Translations under genes and position numbers: made by a program | From: Candidatus Yonathbacteria bacterium RIFCSPHIGHO2_01_FULL_51_10 | GTDB lineage: Bacteria > Patescibacteriota > Minisyncoccia > Phycocordibacterales > UBA1539_B | Direction: 5' to 3' | DNA: 6,943 bases | Assembly: GCA_001823505.1 (NCBI GenBank) | Contig: MHUS01000018.1 | Span: forward strand, 1-6,943 | The notes under the pieces: generated by a model | Databases searched by the model: none | Told to the model about the DNA's origin: nothing | The model's input: only the letters and a program-made list of their open reading frames with translations | Shown here: positions 1-4,802 of the stretch, piece by piece | How positions within the stretch are numbered: position 1 is the first letter of the stretch | Layout of the letters: each line of letters starts with the position of its first letter

Positions 1-114
1 ATGGTATACCGCTACAGTATCCCACGGGGATGTTGCGTTTCAGGGTAGAATTCAGGATAGACGACTTGACAGGATAGCACAAAACGTCAAAAACCCATTG
101 AAACAACCCCACCG
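1..114. other. Short region with no supportable gene, downstream of the VKOR gene
   Basis: No convincing coding region is seen on either strand. The plus-strand ATG at base 1 stops after about 15 codons. On the minus strand there is no strong GC hairpin with a T-run behind the VKOR stop codon, so the end of the ftsH-VKOR transcript is not visible. The minus strand carries TATCCTG twice, about 20 bp apart. One copy could be a -10 box for a gene to the left of the window, but its possible -35 (TTGTGC) is poor. Confidence 0.4.
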
Positions 115-525
115 TTACCCTATGTGCGCAACGAGGAGGACCGCCGCCATGATCCATGTGGTGATAGCCGACACCGTACACCAAAAACACCACGCGCGGA
201 TAACACGCCACTCTAGATACACAAAGTAGAGAGACATGACCACCCCCGCACTTACTATGAGTCGCTCGATATTAGTGAGAAACATTGCATGCGGAGTGTT
301 CCCCAAGAGCAAAAGCGTCACCACCGCCACACCACCGTAGAAGATGATCCCCAAAAGGTCATTGTGGATACCGACTGTTTTGTTGTGCACGTCACCCAGC
401 ACTGTGTGGCACTCACTGCCGATCATGCACACCGGTTCTTGGTCGCGCATGCGACTCAAAAAAAGATACGCGCATTCTCCGATCCCCATGAGTGCCAAGA
501 TGAAGATGCCCAGTGTTGCGGTCAT
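115..525 (-). CDS. VKOR-family membrane thiol oxidoreductase (stand-alone, no thioredoxin domain)
   Basis: Vitamin K epoxide reductase family protein, 136 residues. In bacteria these enzymes sit in the cytoplasmic membrane and reoxidise a DsbA-like partner, passing electrons to quinone, and so support disulfide formation outside the cytoplasm. The sequence shows four hydrophobic segments (about residues 4-24, 55-75, 86-106 and 114-134). The two expected cysteine pairs are present: C33/C39 in a CX5C loop, and the C113-x-x-C116 active site (CFWC) at the start of the last helix. The loop contains GIHNDLLG, matching the family's conserved GIPNxxLG-type stretch. Cyanobacterial homologues carry a fused thioredoxin-like domain; this one ends after the fourth helix, so its partner must be encoded elsewhere. 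It starts 9 nt after the ftsH stop with no Shine-Dalgarno, so co-transcription and translational reinitiation after ftsH are likely. The family assignment is firm; the physiological partner is inferred. Confidence 0.9.
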   Translation of the reverse strand: MTATLGIFILALMGIGECAYLFLSRMRDQEPVCMIGSECHTVLGDVHNKTVGIHNDLLGIIFYGGVAVVTLLLLGNTPHAMFLTNIERLIVSAGVVMSLYFVYLEWRVIRAWCFWCTVSAITTWIMAAVLLVAHIG

Positions 526-534
526 GAGATAAAG

Positions 535-2478
535 TTACGCGATAATTTCTTCTGGGAGTTTCTTGGGCGTAATGCCATGGACGATCAAAAGTTTTTCGAA
601 TTCCGCGCGCTCGAGCGTCTCTACTTTCATGAGCTCTGCCGCAATCGCATCAAGTGCTTTGCGGTGCGTTGTGATCACTTCTTCTGCGCGTGTACGAGCC
701 TCGGTCATGATGCGCGACACCTCATCATCGATCGCGTGCGACATCGCTTCAGAATATTCGTGTTCGTTGAGTCCGCGGCCAAAGAGCGTCCGTCCGCCCA
801 TTCCTTCGAGTGCGACGGGTCCCAGTTTCTCCGACATACCATACTTCGTCACCATGTCACGAGCAAGTGCGGTGCCGACCTGCAGGTCATTTGATGGTCC
901 TGTGGTCAAGTCACCAAAGAGCATGAGCTCCGTCACATACCCGCCGAGCGACACCGCGATGTCATCAAGAAATACTTTGCGCGTCTGCATACGGCGCTCC
1001 TCGAGCGGGAGTTTGAGCGTATATCCGGCCGCGTGCCCGCGTGAGATGATCGATATCTTATGTACCGGATCGGCATCCGGAAGAACCGAAGAGATAAGCG
1101 CATGGCCCGCCTCGTGGTATGCCGTCACCTCCTTTTCCTTCTTGGAAAGGAGGTGGCTCTTGCGCTCAGGTCCCAGCATCACCTTCTCAATAGAGCGAAT
1201 GAGGTCATATTGGGTAACCTCTTTGCGGTTCTCGCGCGCGGCAAGGATCGCGCCTTCGTTCATCAATGATCCAAGATCCGCCCCCGAGAACCCGGGCGTA
1301 CGCTCGGCAATGACGCGCAGCTTCACATCAGGCCCCAGCGGCTTTTTCCCCGCGTGAATACCCAAGATCGCCTCACGATCATCAATGTCAGGTAGATCAA
1401 GCGTCACGCGGCGATCAAAGCGCCCTGGCCGCAGAAGTGCCGGGTCGAGGACATCGGGGCGATTCGTCGCCGCCATGACGATGACCTTCTCATTCGGCTC
1501 GAAGCCATCCATTTCCACGAGGATCTGGTTGAGTGTTTGTTCGCGTTCGTCGTTGCCGCCGCCAACACCGGTGCCGCGCACGCGACCCACGGCATCGATC
1601 TCGTCAACGAAGATGATCGCAGGCGCGGCTTTCTTTGCCATCTGGAAGAGATCACGCACGCGCGACGCACCAACACCGACAAACATCTCCACGAACTCCG
1701 AGCCGGAGATGATGAAGAACGGCACACCCGCTTCTCCCGCGACCGCACGCGCGAGGAGCGTCTTGCCGGTACCCGGAGCCCCCACCAAGAGCACACCCTT
1801 CGGGATACGCGCGCCAATATCAAGAAACTTTTTTGGATTTTTGAGGAAATCAACGATCTCAAGTAATTCTTCCTTCGCTTCTTTCACGCCGGCCACGTCC
1901 TTGAAGAGCACCCGCTGACTCTTGTCATTCGGATCAATAATGCGCGCCTTGGACTGCCCGAAGGAAAATGCCTGCATCCCGGCACCGCGCGCCTGCCGTG
2001 TCAGCATCCAGAAGAAGACGCCAATGAGAATGAGTGGGATCAAGAACGGCAAGAGGCTCACCGTCCAGAACCAAAACCCGGATGGTGCCTTCACGTCAAC
2101 GGCAACGCCAGCGAGATTCTCGGAAGTGATGCCATAATTGGCAAGTGTCTGTGAGAATGAACTATCGGACTCTTTCTTACTCTTTTTCTCTACATTGTCA
2201 GCTTTGTAGTGCACCGTGAGGTCGTCCGCCTCAACCGTCACCTTGTCCACCAACCCACCACGAATATCCTCCGCAACCTGCGAGACAGGGATCTGCTCAA
2301 CTCCCGCGCCGCGGTCAATGACCGCCGAGTAGACCGCCGCGATAAGAACGAGAATGAGGAGCGCATTGATAATATTGACGAAAAACTGCTGCTTGGGACC
2401 CCGCGGAGGCAGGATACTGCGCTTCGGATTTCGCTTCCCTCCTTTGTTATTTGATTGTTTTTCGGGGAGTAGTGCCAT
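535..2478 (-). CDS. ftsH: ATP-dependent zinc metalloprotease FtsH
   Basis: Membrane-anchored AAA+ zinc protease, 647 residues (usual family length about 610-700), which forms hexamers and degrades membrane proteins and some cytosolic substrates. Domains in order: a basic N-terminus; membrane segment 1 (about 32-54); an extracytoplasmic domain (about 55-133); membrane segment 2 (about 134-159); the AAA+ ATPase with Walker A GAPGTGKT (233-240), pore motif FVG (266-268), Walker B IIFVDEID (288-295) and the second region of homology with ATNRPD (337-342) and arginine fingers in RPGRFDRR (350-357); then the peptidase with HEAGH (455-459). The likely third zinc ligand is D531 in TTGPSND. All catalytic residues are intact. 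The start is set at ATG 2478-2476, not at the in-frame start 42 bases upstream, because a perfect TATAAT box lies inside that extension. The leader is then only a few bases long and has no Shine-Dalgarno. Divergent from smpB; VKOR follows 9 nt downstream. Confidence 0.97.
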   Translation of the reverse strand: MALLPEKQSNNKGGKRNPKRSILPPRGPKQQFFVNIINALLILVLIAAVYSAVIDRGAGVEQIPVSQVAEDIRGGLVDKVTVEADDLTVHYKADNVEKKSKKESDSSFSQTLANYGITSENLAGVAVDVKAPSGFWFWTVSLLPFLIPLILIGVFFWMLTRQARGAGMQAFSFGQSKARIIDPNDKSQRVLFKDVAGVKEAKEELLEIVDFLKNPKKFLDIGARIPKGVLLVGAPGTGKTLLARAVAGEAGVPFFIISGSEFVEMFVGVGASRVRDLFQMAKKAAPAIIFVDEIDAVGRVRGTGVGGGNDEREQTLNQILVEMDGFEPNEKVIVMAATNRPDVLDPALLRPGRFDRRVTLDLPDIDDREAILGIHAGKKPLGPDVKLRVIAERTPGFSGADLGSLMNEGAILAARENRKEVTQYDLIRSIEKVMLGPERKSHLLSKKEKEVTAYHEAGHALISSVLPDADPVHKISIISRGHAAGYTLKLPLEERRMQTRKVFLDDIAVSLGGYVTELMLFGDLTTGPSNDLQVGTALARDMVTKYGMSEKLGPVALEGMGGRTLFGRGLNEHEYSEAMSHAIDDEVSRIMTEARTRAEEVITTHRKALDAIAAELMKVETLERAEFEKLLIVHGITPKKLPEEIIA

Positions 2479-2487
2479 AATCGAGAC

Positions 2488-2516
2488 ATTATATAGGAAA
2501 GGAGGGATTTTGGGAA
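2488..2516 (-). promoter_or_regulatory. ftsH promoter, leaderless or near-leaderless
   Basis: On the minus strand the -35 is TTCCCA (2516-2511), followed by a 17-bp spacer and a perfect -10 TATAAT (2493-2488). The predicted start of transcription, about 7 nt past the -10, falls at about 2481-2478, at or within 3 nt of the ftsH ATG. No Shine-Dalgarno lies between. The elements are seen directly; the start point is inferred. Confidence 0.65.
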
Positions 2517-2531
2517 CCAAGTGCTGCCTGT

Positions 2532-2560
2532 TTGTGGAACACGCGCTTCCCTGCTACCAT
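2532..2560 (+). promoter_or_regulatory. smpB promoter with extended -10, leaderless
   Basis: The -35-like TTGTGG (2532-2537) is followed by a 17-bp spacer and the extended -10 TGC-TACCAT (TG at 2552-2553, hexamer 2555-2560). The predicted transcription start is about 2567-2570, directly before the smpB ATG at 2571, and no Shine-Dalgarno is present. The promoter lies back to back with that of ftsH; both fit within the 92 bp between the two ATGs. Confidence 0.5.
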
Positions 2561-2570
2561 TCTCTGTATT

Positions 2571-3017
2571 ATGGCACTGGTAGAAAACCGCAAAGCACGT
2601 TTCCATTTTGACCTCCTCGAAAACTTCGAGGCGGGCTTGGAGCTCTTGGGTTTTGAGGTGAAGGCACTTCGCAAAGGACAGGGGTCGCTTGATGGCGCGC
2701 ATGTGATCGTGCGCGGCGGCGAGGCGTATTTGGTAGGAATGCACATCCCCCCCTTTCAGGAAGCCAATACACCCAAAGACTACGACACGCGCAGAACCAG
2801 GCGCCTCCTCCTCTCAAAGAAAGAGATCATAGCGCTCGGCGATGCCGAGGGAACAAAAGGATTGACAGTTGTGCCACTTTCGGTGTATAATAAGAACTCA
2901 AAGCTCAAACTCTCGGTCGCGATCGCCCGGGGCAAAACTCACGGCGACAAGCGTGAATCGATCAAACGCCGCGAGGCGGATCGCGAAGCACAGCGCGCAC
3001 TGCGAGGAGGAGCTTGA
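2571..3017 (+). CDS. smpB: SsrA-binding protein SmpB
   Basis: tmRNA-binding protein of trans-translation, 148 residues. It brings alanyl-tmRNA to stalled ribosomes and mimics the missing codon-anticodon part. Family landmarks are present: ENRKARFHF near the N-terminus (5-13), the GFEVKALRKG stretch (27-36; usually GxEVKSLRxG), SLDGAHV (39-45), the basic RRTRRLLLSKKEI segment (74-86), KGLTVVPLSVY (96-106), and GKTHGDKR (121-128) leading into the basic C-terminal tail that enters the mRNA channel. The start at 2571 is chosen because the family begins here and because the upstream in-frame extension from TTG 2532 consists of promoter sequence. It ends in TGA only 22 bp before the mature tmRNA, the common smpB-ssrA arrangement. 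Unusually, its coding sequence contains a perfect promoter (see 2862-2891). Confidence 0.96.
   Translation: MALVENRKARFHFDLLENFEAGLELLGFEVKALRKGQGSLDGAHVIVRGGEAYLVGMHIPPFQEANTPKDYDTRRTRRLLLSKKEIIALGDAEGTKGLTVVPLSVYNKNSKLKLSVAIARGKTHGDKRESIKRREADREAQRALRGGA
2862..2891 (+). promoter_or_regulatory. Perfect-consensus sigma70 promoter inside smpB, probably for ssrA
   Basis: TTGACA (2862-2867), an 18-bp spacer and TATAAT (2886-2891) match the sigma70 consensus at 12 of 12 hexamer positions. In the smpB frame these codons read Leu-Thr and Tyr-Asn. The predicted transcription start is about 2898, giving a 5' extension of about 140 nt before the mature tmRNA end at 3040, to be removed by RNase P as for a tRNA. 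No comparable promoter is seen directly before 3040. Confidence 0.6.
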
Positions 3018-3039
3018 ACATTGAAAAGAAATGTTGTAT

Positions 3040-3443
3040 GGGGATGCATGGCATCGACAAGAGGATTGTCGTGAAGATGCGCGATGCCGAGAGCCGACGA
3101 TCTCGTAAAATCATCGGAAAACGATACCTGCCAAATCTTTGGTAGCAAAGGCGAAGGGCGTTGTTTCTCCGTACTTTACGGCAAACAGCTTCACCCCGGC
3201 TTACGCTTTAGTGTAAGCCCCCGTTCCCTCTCGAAGTATCTGATATCGAGTACGGAGCGTCATATCTTCAGATGTAGCGACTGCGACCGCTTCGGCGCAC
3301 TGGCGAATCCATAGGAGCTTGGGCACTGCGAAGTTTTGCACGCTTCATATTCGCAGAGCCGAGACACAAGAAACGTGCTACGCATTGTAGACACATCTTC
3401 CGTCCCTTCTTGCACGGGGGTTCGACTCCCCCCATCTCCACCA
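3040..3443 (+). ncRNA. ssrA: Transfer-messenger RNA (tmRNA)
   Basis: tmRNA, 404 nt (E. coli 363), which acts with SmpB to release stalled ribosomes and tag the nascent chain. The 5' end GGGGATG (3040-3046) pairs with CATCTCC (3433-3439), including the G3-U70 wobble that alanyl-tRNA synthetase recognises. Discriminator A3440 and an encoded CCA (3441-3443) follow. The T-arm is GGGGG-TTCGACT-CCCCC (3416-3432). The 5' GGCATCGACAAG resembles the conserved tmRNA D-loop region. Long-range helix 2 is seen as GAAGATG (3073-3079) with CATCTTC (3394-3400), plus CAAGAGG near 3057 with CCCTTCTTG (3404-3412). Pseudoknot PK1 is visible: CGAGA/TCTCG (3088-3092/3101-3105) with loop CCGA (3094-3097) pairing to TCGG (3114-3117), at RNA positions 49-78, almost as in E. 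coli. It lies 22 bp behind smpB and ends just before a strong terminator. Confidence 0.95.
3130..3216 (+). other. tmRNA tag reading frame, 28 residues ending AYALV
   Basis: The likely resume codon is GCC (Ala) at 3130, 12 nt after PK1 ends. Bases U and A at -5 and -4 match the U85/A86 determinants known from E. coli. The frame is open for 28 codons to TAA (3214-3216). The tag begins AKSLVAKAKG and ends FTPAYALV. The stop lies in the 3' arm of a 9-bp hairpin (3198-3219, loop TTTA), comparable to E. coli helix 5. An in-frame alternative start at GCA 3145 would give 23 residues. The C-terminus resembles YALAA but has a single V after AL. Confidence 0.7.
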
Positions 3444-3506
3444 AATTTGGTTCAAAAAACACCCCGCGCGGGGTGTTTTTTGTTTACCAAATTTAGGTGG
3501 AGATGG
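3432..3506. repeat. Long inverted repeat: tmRNA 3' end mirrored beyond the terminator
   Basis: The left arm 3432-3450 (T-arm last base, acceptor strand, CCA, then AAATTTGG overlap) is repeated in inverted orientation at 3487-3506, all 19 bases matching with one inserted A (3495). The terminator palindrome lies in the middle. A second block, GGTTCGACTCCCCCCA of the tmRNA T-arm (3419-3434), recurs inverted and exact over 16 bases at 3529-3544. The inverted copy of the tmRNA end is therefore split by about 22 bp (3507-3528) that themselves form a hairpin, CAAGACGC/GCGTGTCTTG (3509-3528) with a 4-base loop. Confidence 0.85.
3453..3482. terminator. Strong bidirectional intrinsic terminator behind ssrA
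   Basis: The 16-bp perfect palindrome CACCCCGCGCGGGGTG (3460-3475) is flanked by A6 (3454-3459) and T6 (3476-3481), so it has terminator form on both strands. It starts 10 nt after the encoded CCA of tmRNA, ends the ssrA transcript and would also stop leftward transcription from the repeat array. Confidence 0.92.
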
Positions 3507-3527
3507 AGCAAGACGCCTGCGTGTCTT

Positions 3528-3652
3528 GTGGGGGGAGTCGAACCGCCACAGCCATACCGAGTGAAGCGAGGTGGCGAGGCGCGCCCAGCAGTACTTACGA
3601 GACGAGCGGCTCTGCCGTGAAGCGAGTTAGTAACTGCGGGGTCGATTCCCAC
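3528..3652. repeat. T-arm-bounded inverted-repeat element, unit 1 (125 bp)
   Basis: The left end is GTGGGGGGAGTCG (3528-3540); the right end CGATTCCCAC (3643-3652) is its imperfect inverted partner. Read on the minus strand, the left end is GGTTCGACTCCCCCCA, identical to the tmRNA T-arm. The interior contains GTGAAGCGAG twice (3561-3570, 3617-3626), CGCCAC/GTGGCG (3544-3549/3571-3576), a CGGC-TCT-GCCG hairpin (3607-3617), and GTACTTA ... TTAGTAAC (3591-3597 ... 3627-3634), which is shared with unit 2. No plausible protein is encoded; frames across it are low-complexity. Confidence 0.7.
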
Positions 3653-3657
3653 TGTGA

Positions 3658-3796
3658 GATGGGGGAGTCGAAAGACGGAAGCGGTATACAAGACGAGTGA
3701 AGCGAGTGCTTGTCGCTGAGTCGGGGTCGCGAGTACTTAGATTTTTGTAAGCTTGCGTAACAAAAAACTTAGTAACTCGTGACCGATTCCCCCACC
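3658..3796. repeat. T-arm-bounded inverted-repeat element, unit 2 (139 bp)
   Basis: The ends are GATGGGGGAGTCG (3658-3670) and CGATTCCCCCACC (3784-3796), inverted repeats matching at 11 of 13 positions (one mismatch, and one that is a G-U pair in RNA). The interior repeats the layout of unit 1: a CGG-rich segment, GTGAAGCGAG (3697-3706), GTACTTAG (3733-3740), a hairpin with TTTTTGT/ACAAAAA arms (3742-3748/3760-3766), CTTAGTAAC (3768-3776), then the T-arm-like end. It starts 5 bp after unit 1. Confidence 0.7.
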
Positions 3797-3807
3797 TGCG
3801 GCACTTT

Positions 3808-3919
3808 CGTGGAGGAGTCGAAAAGCGGAGCCATATTTTCTCAGCAGAGAAAACGGCGAGCTGGGGCTGCGACCGAGGCGAGTGGCGACGAGTCGAGAGT
3901 TGTAGCCGACTCCTCCACG
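3808..3919. repeat. T-arm-bounded inverted-repeat element, unit 3 (112 bp)
   Basis: Perfect 13-bp terminal inverted repeats: CGTGGAGGAGTCG (3808-3820) and CGACTCCTCCACG (3907-3919). After the left end comes AAAAGCGGAGCC, similar to the start of units 1 and 2, then a hairpin TTTTCTC-AGCA-GAGAAAA (3836-3853) and GCGAG-rich sequence. The GTACTTA/TTAGTAAC pair of the other two units is missing. It starts 11 bp after unit 2 and ends 8 bp before the -35 box of the orphan gene. Confidence 0.7.
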
Positions 3920-3927
3920 CATCGTAT

Positions 3928-3957
3928 TTGACAATATGCTATATTATAGTGTATTGT
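3928..3957 (+). promoter_or_regulatory. Promoter of the orphan zinc-ribbon-like gene
   Basis: A perfect -35 TTGACA (3928-3933), an 18-bp spacer and TATTGT (3952-3957, 4 of 6). The predicted transcript would have a leader of about 50 nt before ATG 4014. The region is sharply AT-rich compared with the adjoining GC-rich array. Confidence 0.5.
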
Positions 3958-3971
3958 ATTTAGCGAATAAA
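3943..3971 (-). promoter_or_regulatory. Possible leftward promoter facing the repeat array
   Basis: On the minus strand a perfect TATAAT (3948-3943) lies 17 bp from TTTATT (3971-3966, 3 of 6 to the -35 consensus). If active it would transcribe the array leftwards, so that each unit ends in the T-arm-like TTCGACTCC, until the bidirectional terminator at 3453-3482. The stretch is AT-rich, so chance is possible. Confidence 0.25.
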
Positions 3972-4013
3972 CTGCTCTTTACGTTATTTCCAACTTGCAA
4001 CTGGAGGATTCGA

Positions 4014-4631
4014 ATGGCAATCTCAAAATCTGATGTCAACCGTTTTGCACCCGGCACCGCCGAATACATCGTGGTGCACGGCCTTTGGAGGGCAAGCCGT
4101 GGCCGCAAACTTTCTGCAACCCTTTCCTGGCTTAAGAATCCCACCGAGGCTCTGGAGTGGGCAAAACGTTTTGCATACTTCCCCGACTCGGGATCATATC
4201 TCGAAGGAAAAGTCCCCGAATACTACGTCTGTGGTGAATGTGGCGCAAGTGGCGTCAAGTTGTGGCGTGAATACCAGACATTCCTCGATCACCAGTCGCT
4301 GCGATGCCTGATCTGCGCATGCCGTGAACAAGACAAGGTTCGCACTCCTACCGAAGACGGCTGTTCGCTCTATACGGATAAGGTTCATCACTGGTACAGG
4401 ACTGCGACCACACGGCCTGGTTGGTGGAATGGCTATGATCCGAAGGACGGTCCACCTCCAGACGCAATCGAGACACGAACCGAACGTGACAAGACAGACC
4501 AAATCGGCTGGCGCGTTCCTGCAGTTCCTACCGAGGAGGGCAACACATACTGGGGTTATACCTCTGTCCCAACGTCCGGGATAAACTGGTGGTGCAAGTT
4601 ACCCACTCTCTCGGTCAACAAGACCTCCTAG
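4014..4631 (+). CDS. Unrecognised protein with zinc-ribbon-like CxxC pairs
   Basis: 205 residues; I do not recognise the family. The visible landmark is C73-x-x-C76 (YVCGECGASG) and C98-x-x-C101 (LRCLICAC), 21 residues apart, the layout of a zinc ribbon, with an extra C103. It is rich in tryptophan (about 11), including WW at 137-138 and 192-193, and has a proline/acid-rich stretch around 143-170. No signal peptide or membrane segment is seen. The start at 4014 is chosen for the Shine-Dalgarno GGAGG (4003-4007, 6 nt spacing); the frame is open upstream to 3936, but that part overlaps the promoter. The gene has its own promoter and terminator and sits between the T-arm-bounded array and a solitary T-arm-like half site at 4717, so it may be cargo of a small mobile element. 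Nucleic-acid binding is possible but unproven. Confidence 0.75.
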   Translation: MAISKSDVNRFAPGTAEYIVVHGLWRASRGRKLSATLSWLKNPTEALEWAKRFAYFPDSGSYLEGKVPEYYVCGECGASGVKLWREYQTFLDHQSLRCLICACREQDKVRTPTEDGCSLYTDKVHHWYRTATTRPGWWNGYDPKDGPPPDAIETRTERDKTDQIGWRVPAVPTEEGNTYWGYTSVPTSGINWWCKLPTLSVNKTS

Positions 4632-4653
4632 ACTCAACACATCATCGACTCAC

Positions 4654-4690
4654 GAGACCGCATGGTTCACCCAGCGGTCTCTTCCTTTTT
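4654..4690 (+). terminator. Intrinsic terminator of the orphan gene
   Basis: An 8-bp perfect stem GAGACCGC (4654-4661) / GCGGTCTC (4674-4681) with a 12-nt loop is followed by TTCCTTTTT. It lies 22 nt after the TAG stop of the preceding gene. Confidence 0.8.
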
Positions 4691-4716
4691 CTCCAACTCA
4701 ACACCTAACCTACGAT

Positions 4717-4727
4717 CGACTCCTCCA
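4717..4727 (+). repeat. Solitary T-arm-like half site
   Basis: CGACTCCTCCA is identical over 11 bases to the right end of unit 3 (3907-3917) and is the exact inverse of TGGAGGAGTCG in its left end (3810-3820). No partner lies close by. It could mark the right boundary of an element containing the zinc-ribbon-like gene. Confidence 0.5.
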
Positions 4728-4766
4728 TAAGTGCACACCGCACGGTACAACCGTACAATATTTTCA

Positions 4767-4796
4767 TTAGCAATTCCCCCTCCCCTCTGCTAGAGT
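4767..4796 (+). promoter_or_regulatory. Flavoprotein gene promoter with extended -10, leaderless
   Basis: TTAGCA (4767-4772, 4 of 6), an 18-bp spacer and the extended -10 TGC-TAGAGT (TG 4788-4789, hexamer 4791-4796). The -10 ends 6 nt before ATG 4803, so transcription should start at or next to the start codon. There is no Shine-Dalgarno. A 13-bp inverted repeat ACGGT-ACA-ACCGT (4742-4754) lies just upstream and could be an operator, though it is short. Confidence 0.5.
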
Positions 4797-4802
4797 GGCC
4801 TC

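Noticed and set aside
289..894. 201-codon plus-strand frame antisense to VKOR and ftsH
   Set aside because: It lies opposite two well-conserved genes, is rich in His, Arg and Cys as expected from antisense codon bias, and has no Shine-Dalgarno or promoter.
563..1357. 264-codon plus-strand frame antisense to ftsH
   Set aside because: It is Ser-rich shadow sequence opposite the AAA+ and protease domains with no start signals.
2532..2570. Upstream extension of SmpB from TTG at 2532
   Set aside because: It adds 13 residues that do not fit the family and consist of the -35 and extended -10 elements.
3528..3652. Minus-strand tRNA gene ending in the T-arm-like sequence
   Set aside because: A T-arm-like half is present, but no acceptor stem partner, anticodon arm or CCA fits around it.
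3452..3691. Minus-strand 79-codon frame across the terminator and unit 1, and overlapping plus-strand frames (3336-3620, 3497-3700)
   Set aside because: They cross the tmRNA 3' end, the terminator palindrome and the repeat units, have no start signals, and their composition follows the repeats. They are frames through structured non-coding DNA.
3528..3919. CRISPR array
   Set aside because: The units are long with inverted-repeat ends and diverged interiors; there are no short identical direct repeats with uniform spacers.
3528..3919. Integron attC cassette array
   Set aside because: The palindromic unit size is suggestive, but the RYYYAAC/GTTRRRY end boxes are absent (the nearest, GTTAGTA, fails the pattern) and no integrase lies in the window.
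4742..4754. Operator palindrome ACGGT-ACA-ACCGT before the flavoprotein gene as a finding of its own
   Set aside because: 5-bp arms are expected by chance in this length of sequence and no regulator gene is adjacent; mentioned only with the promoter.
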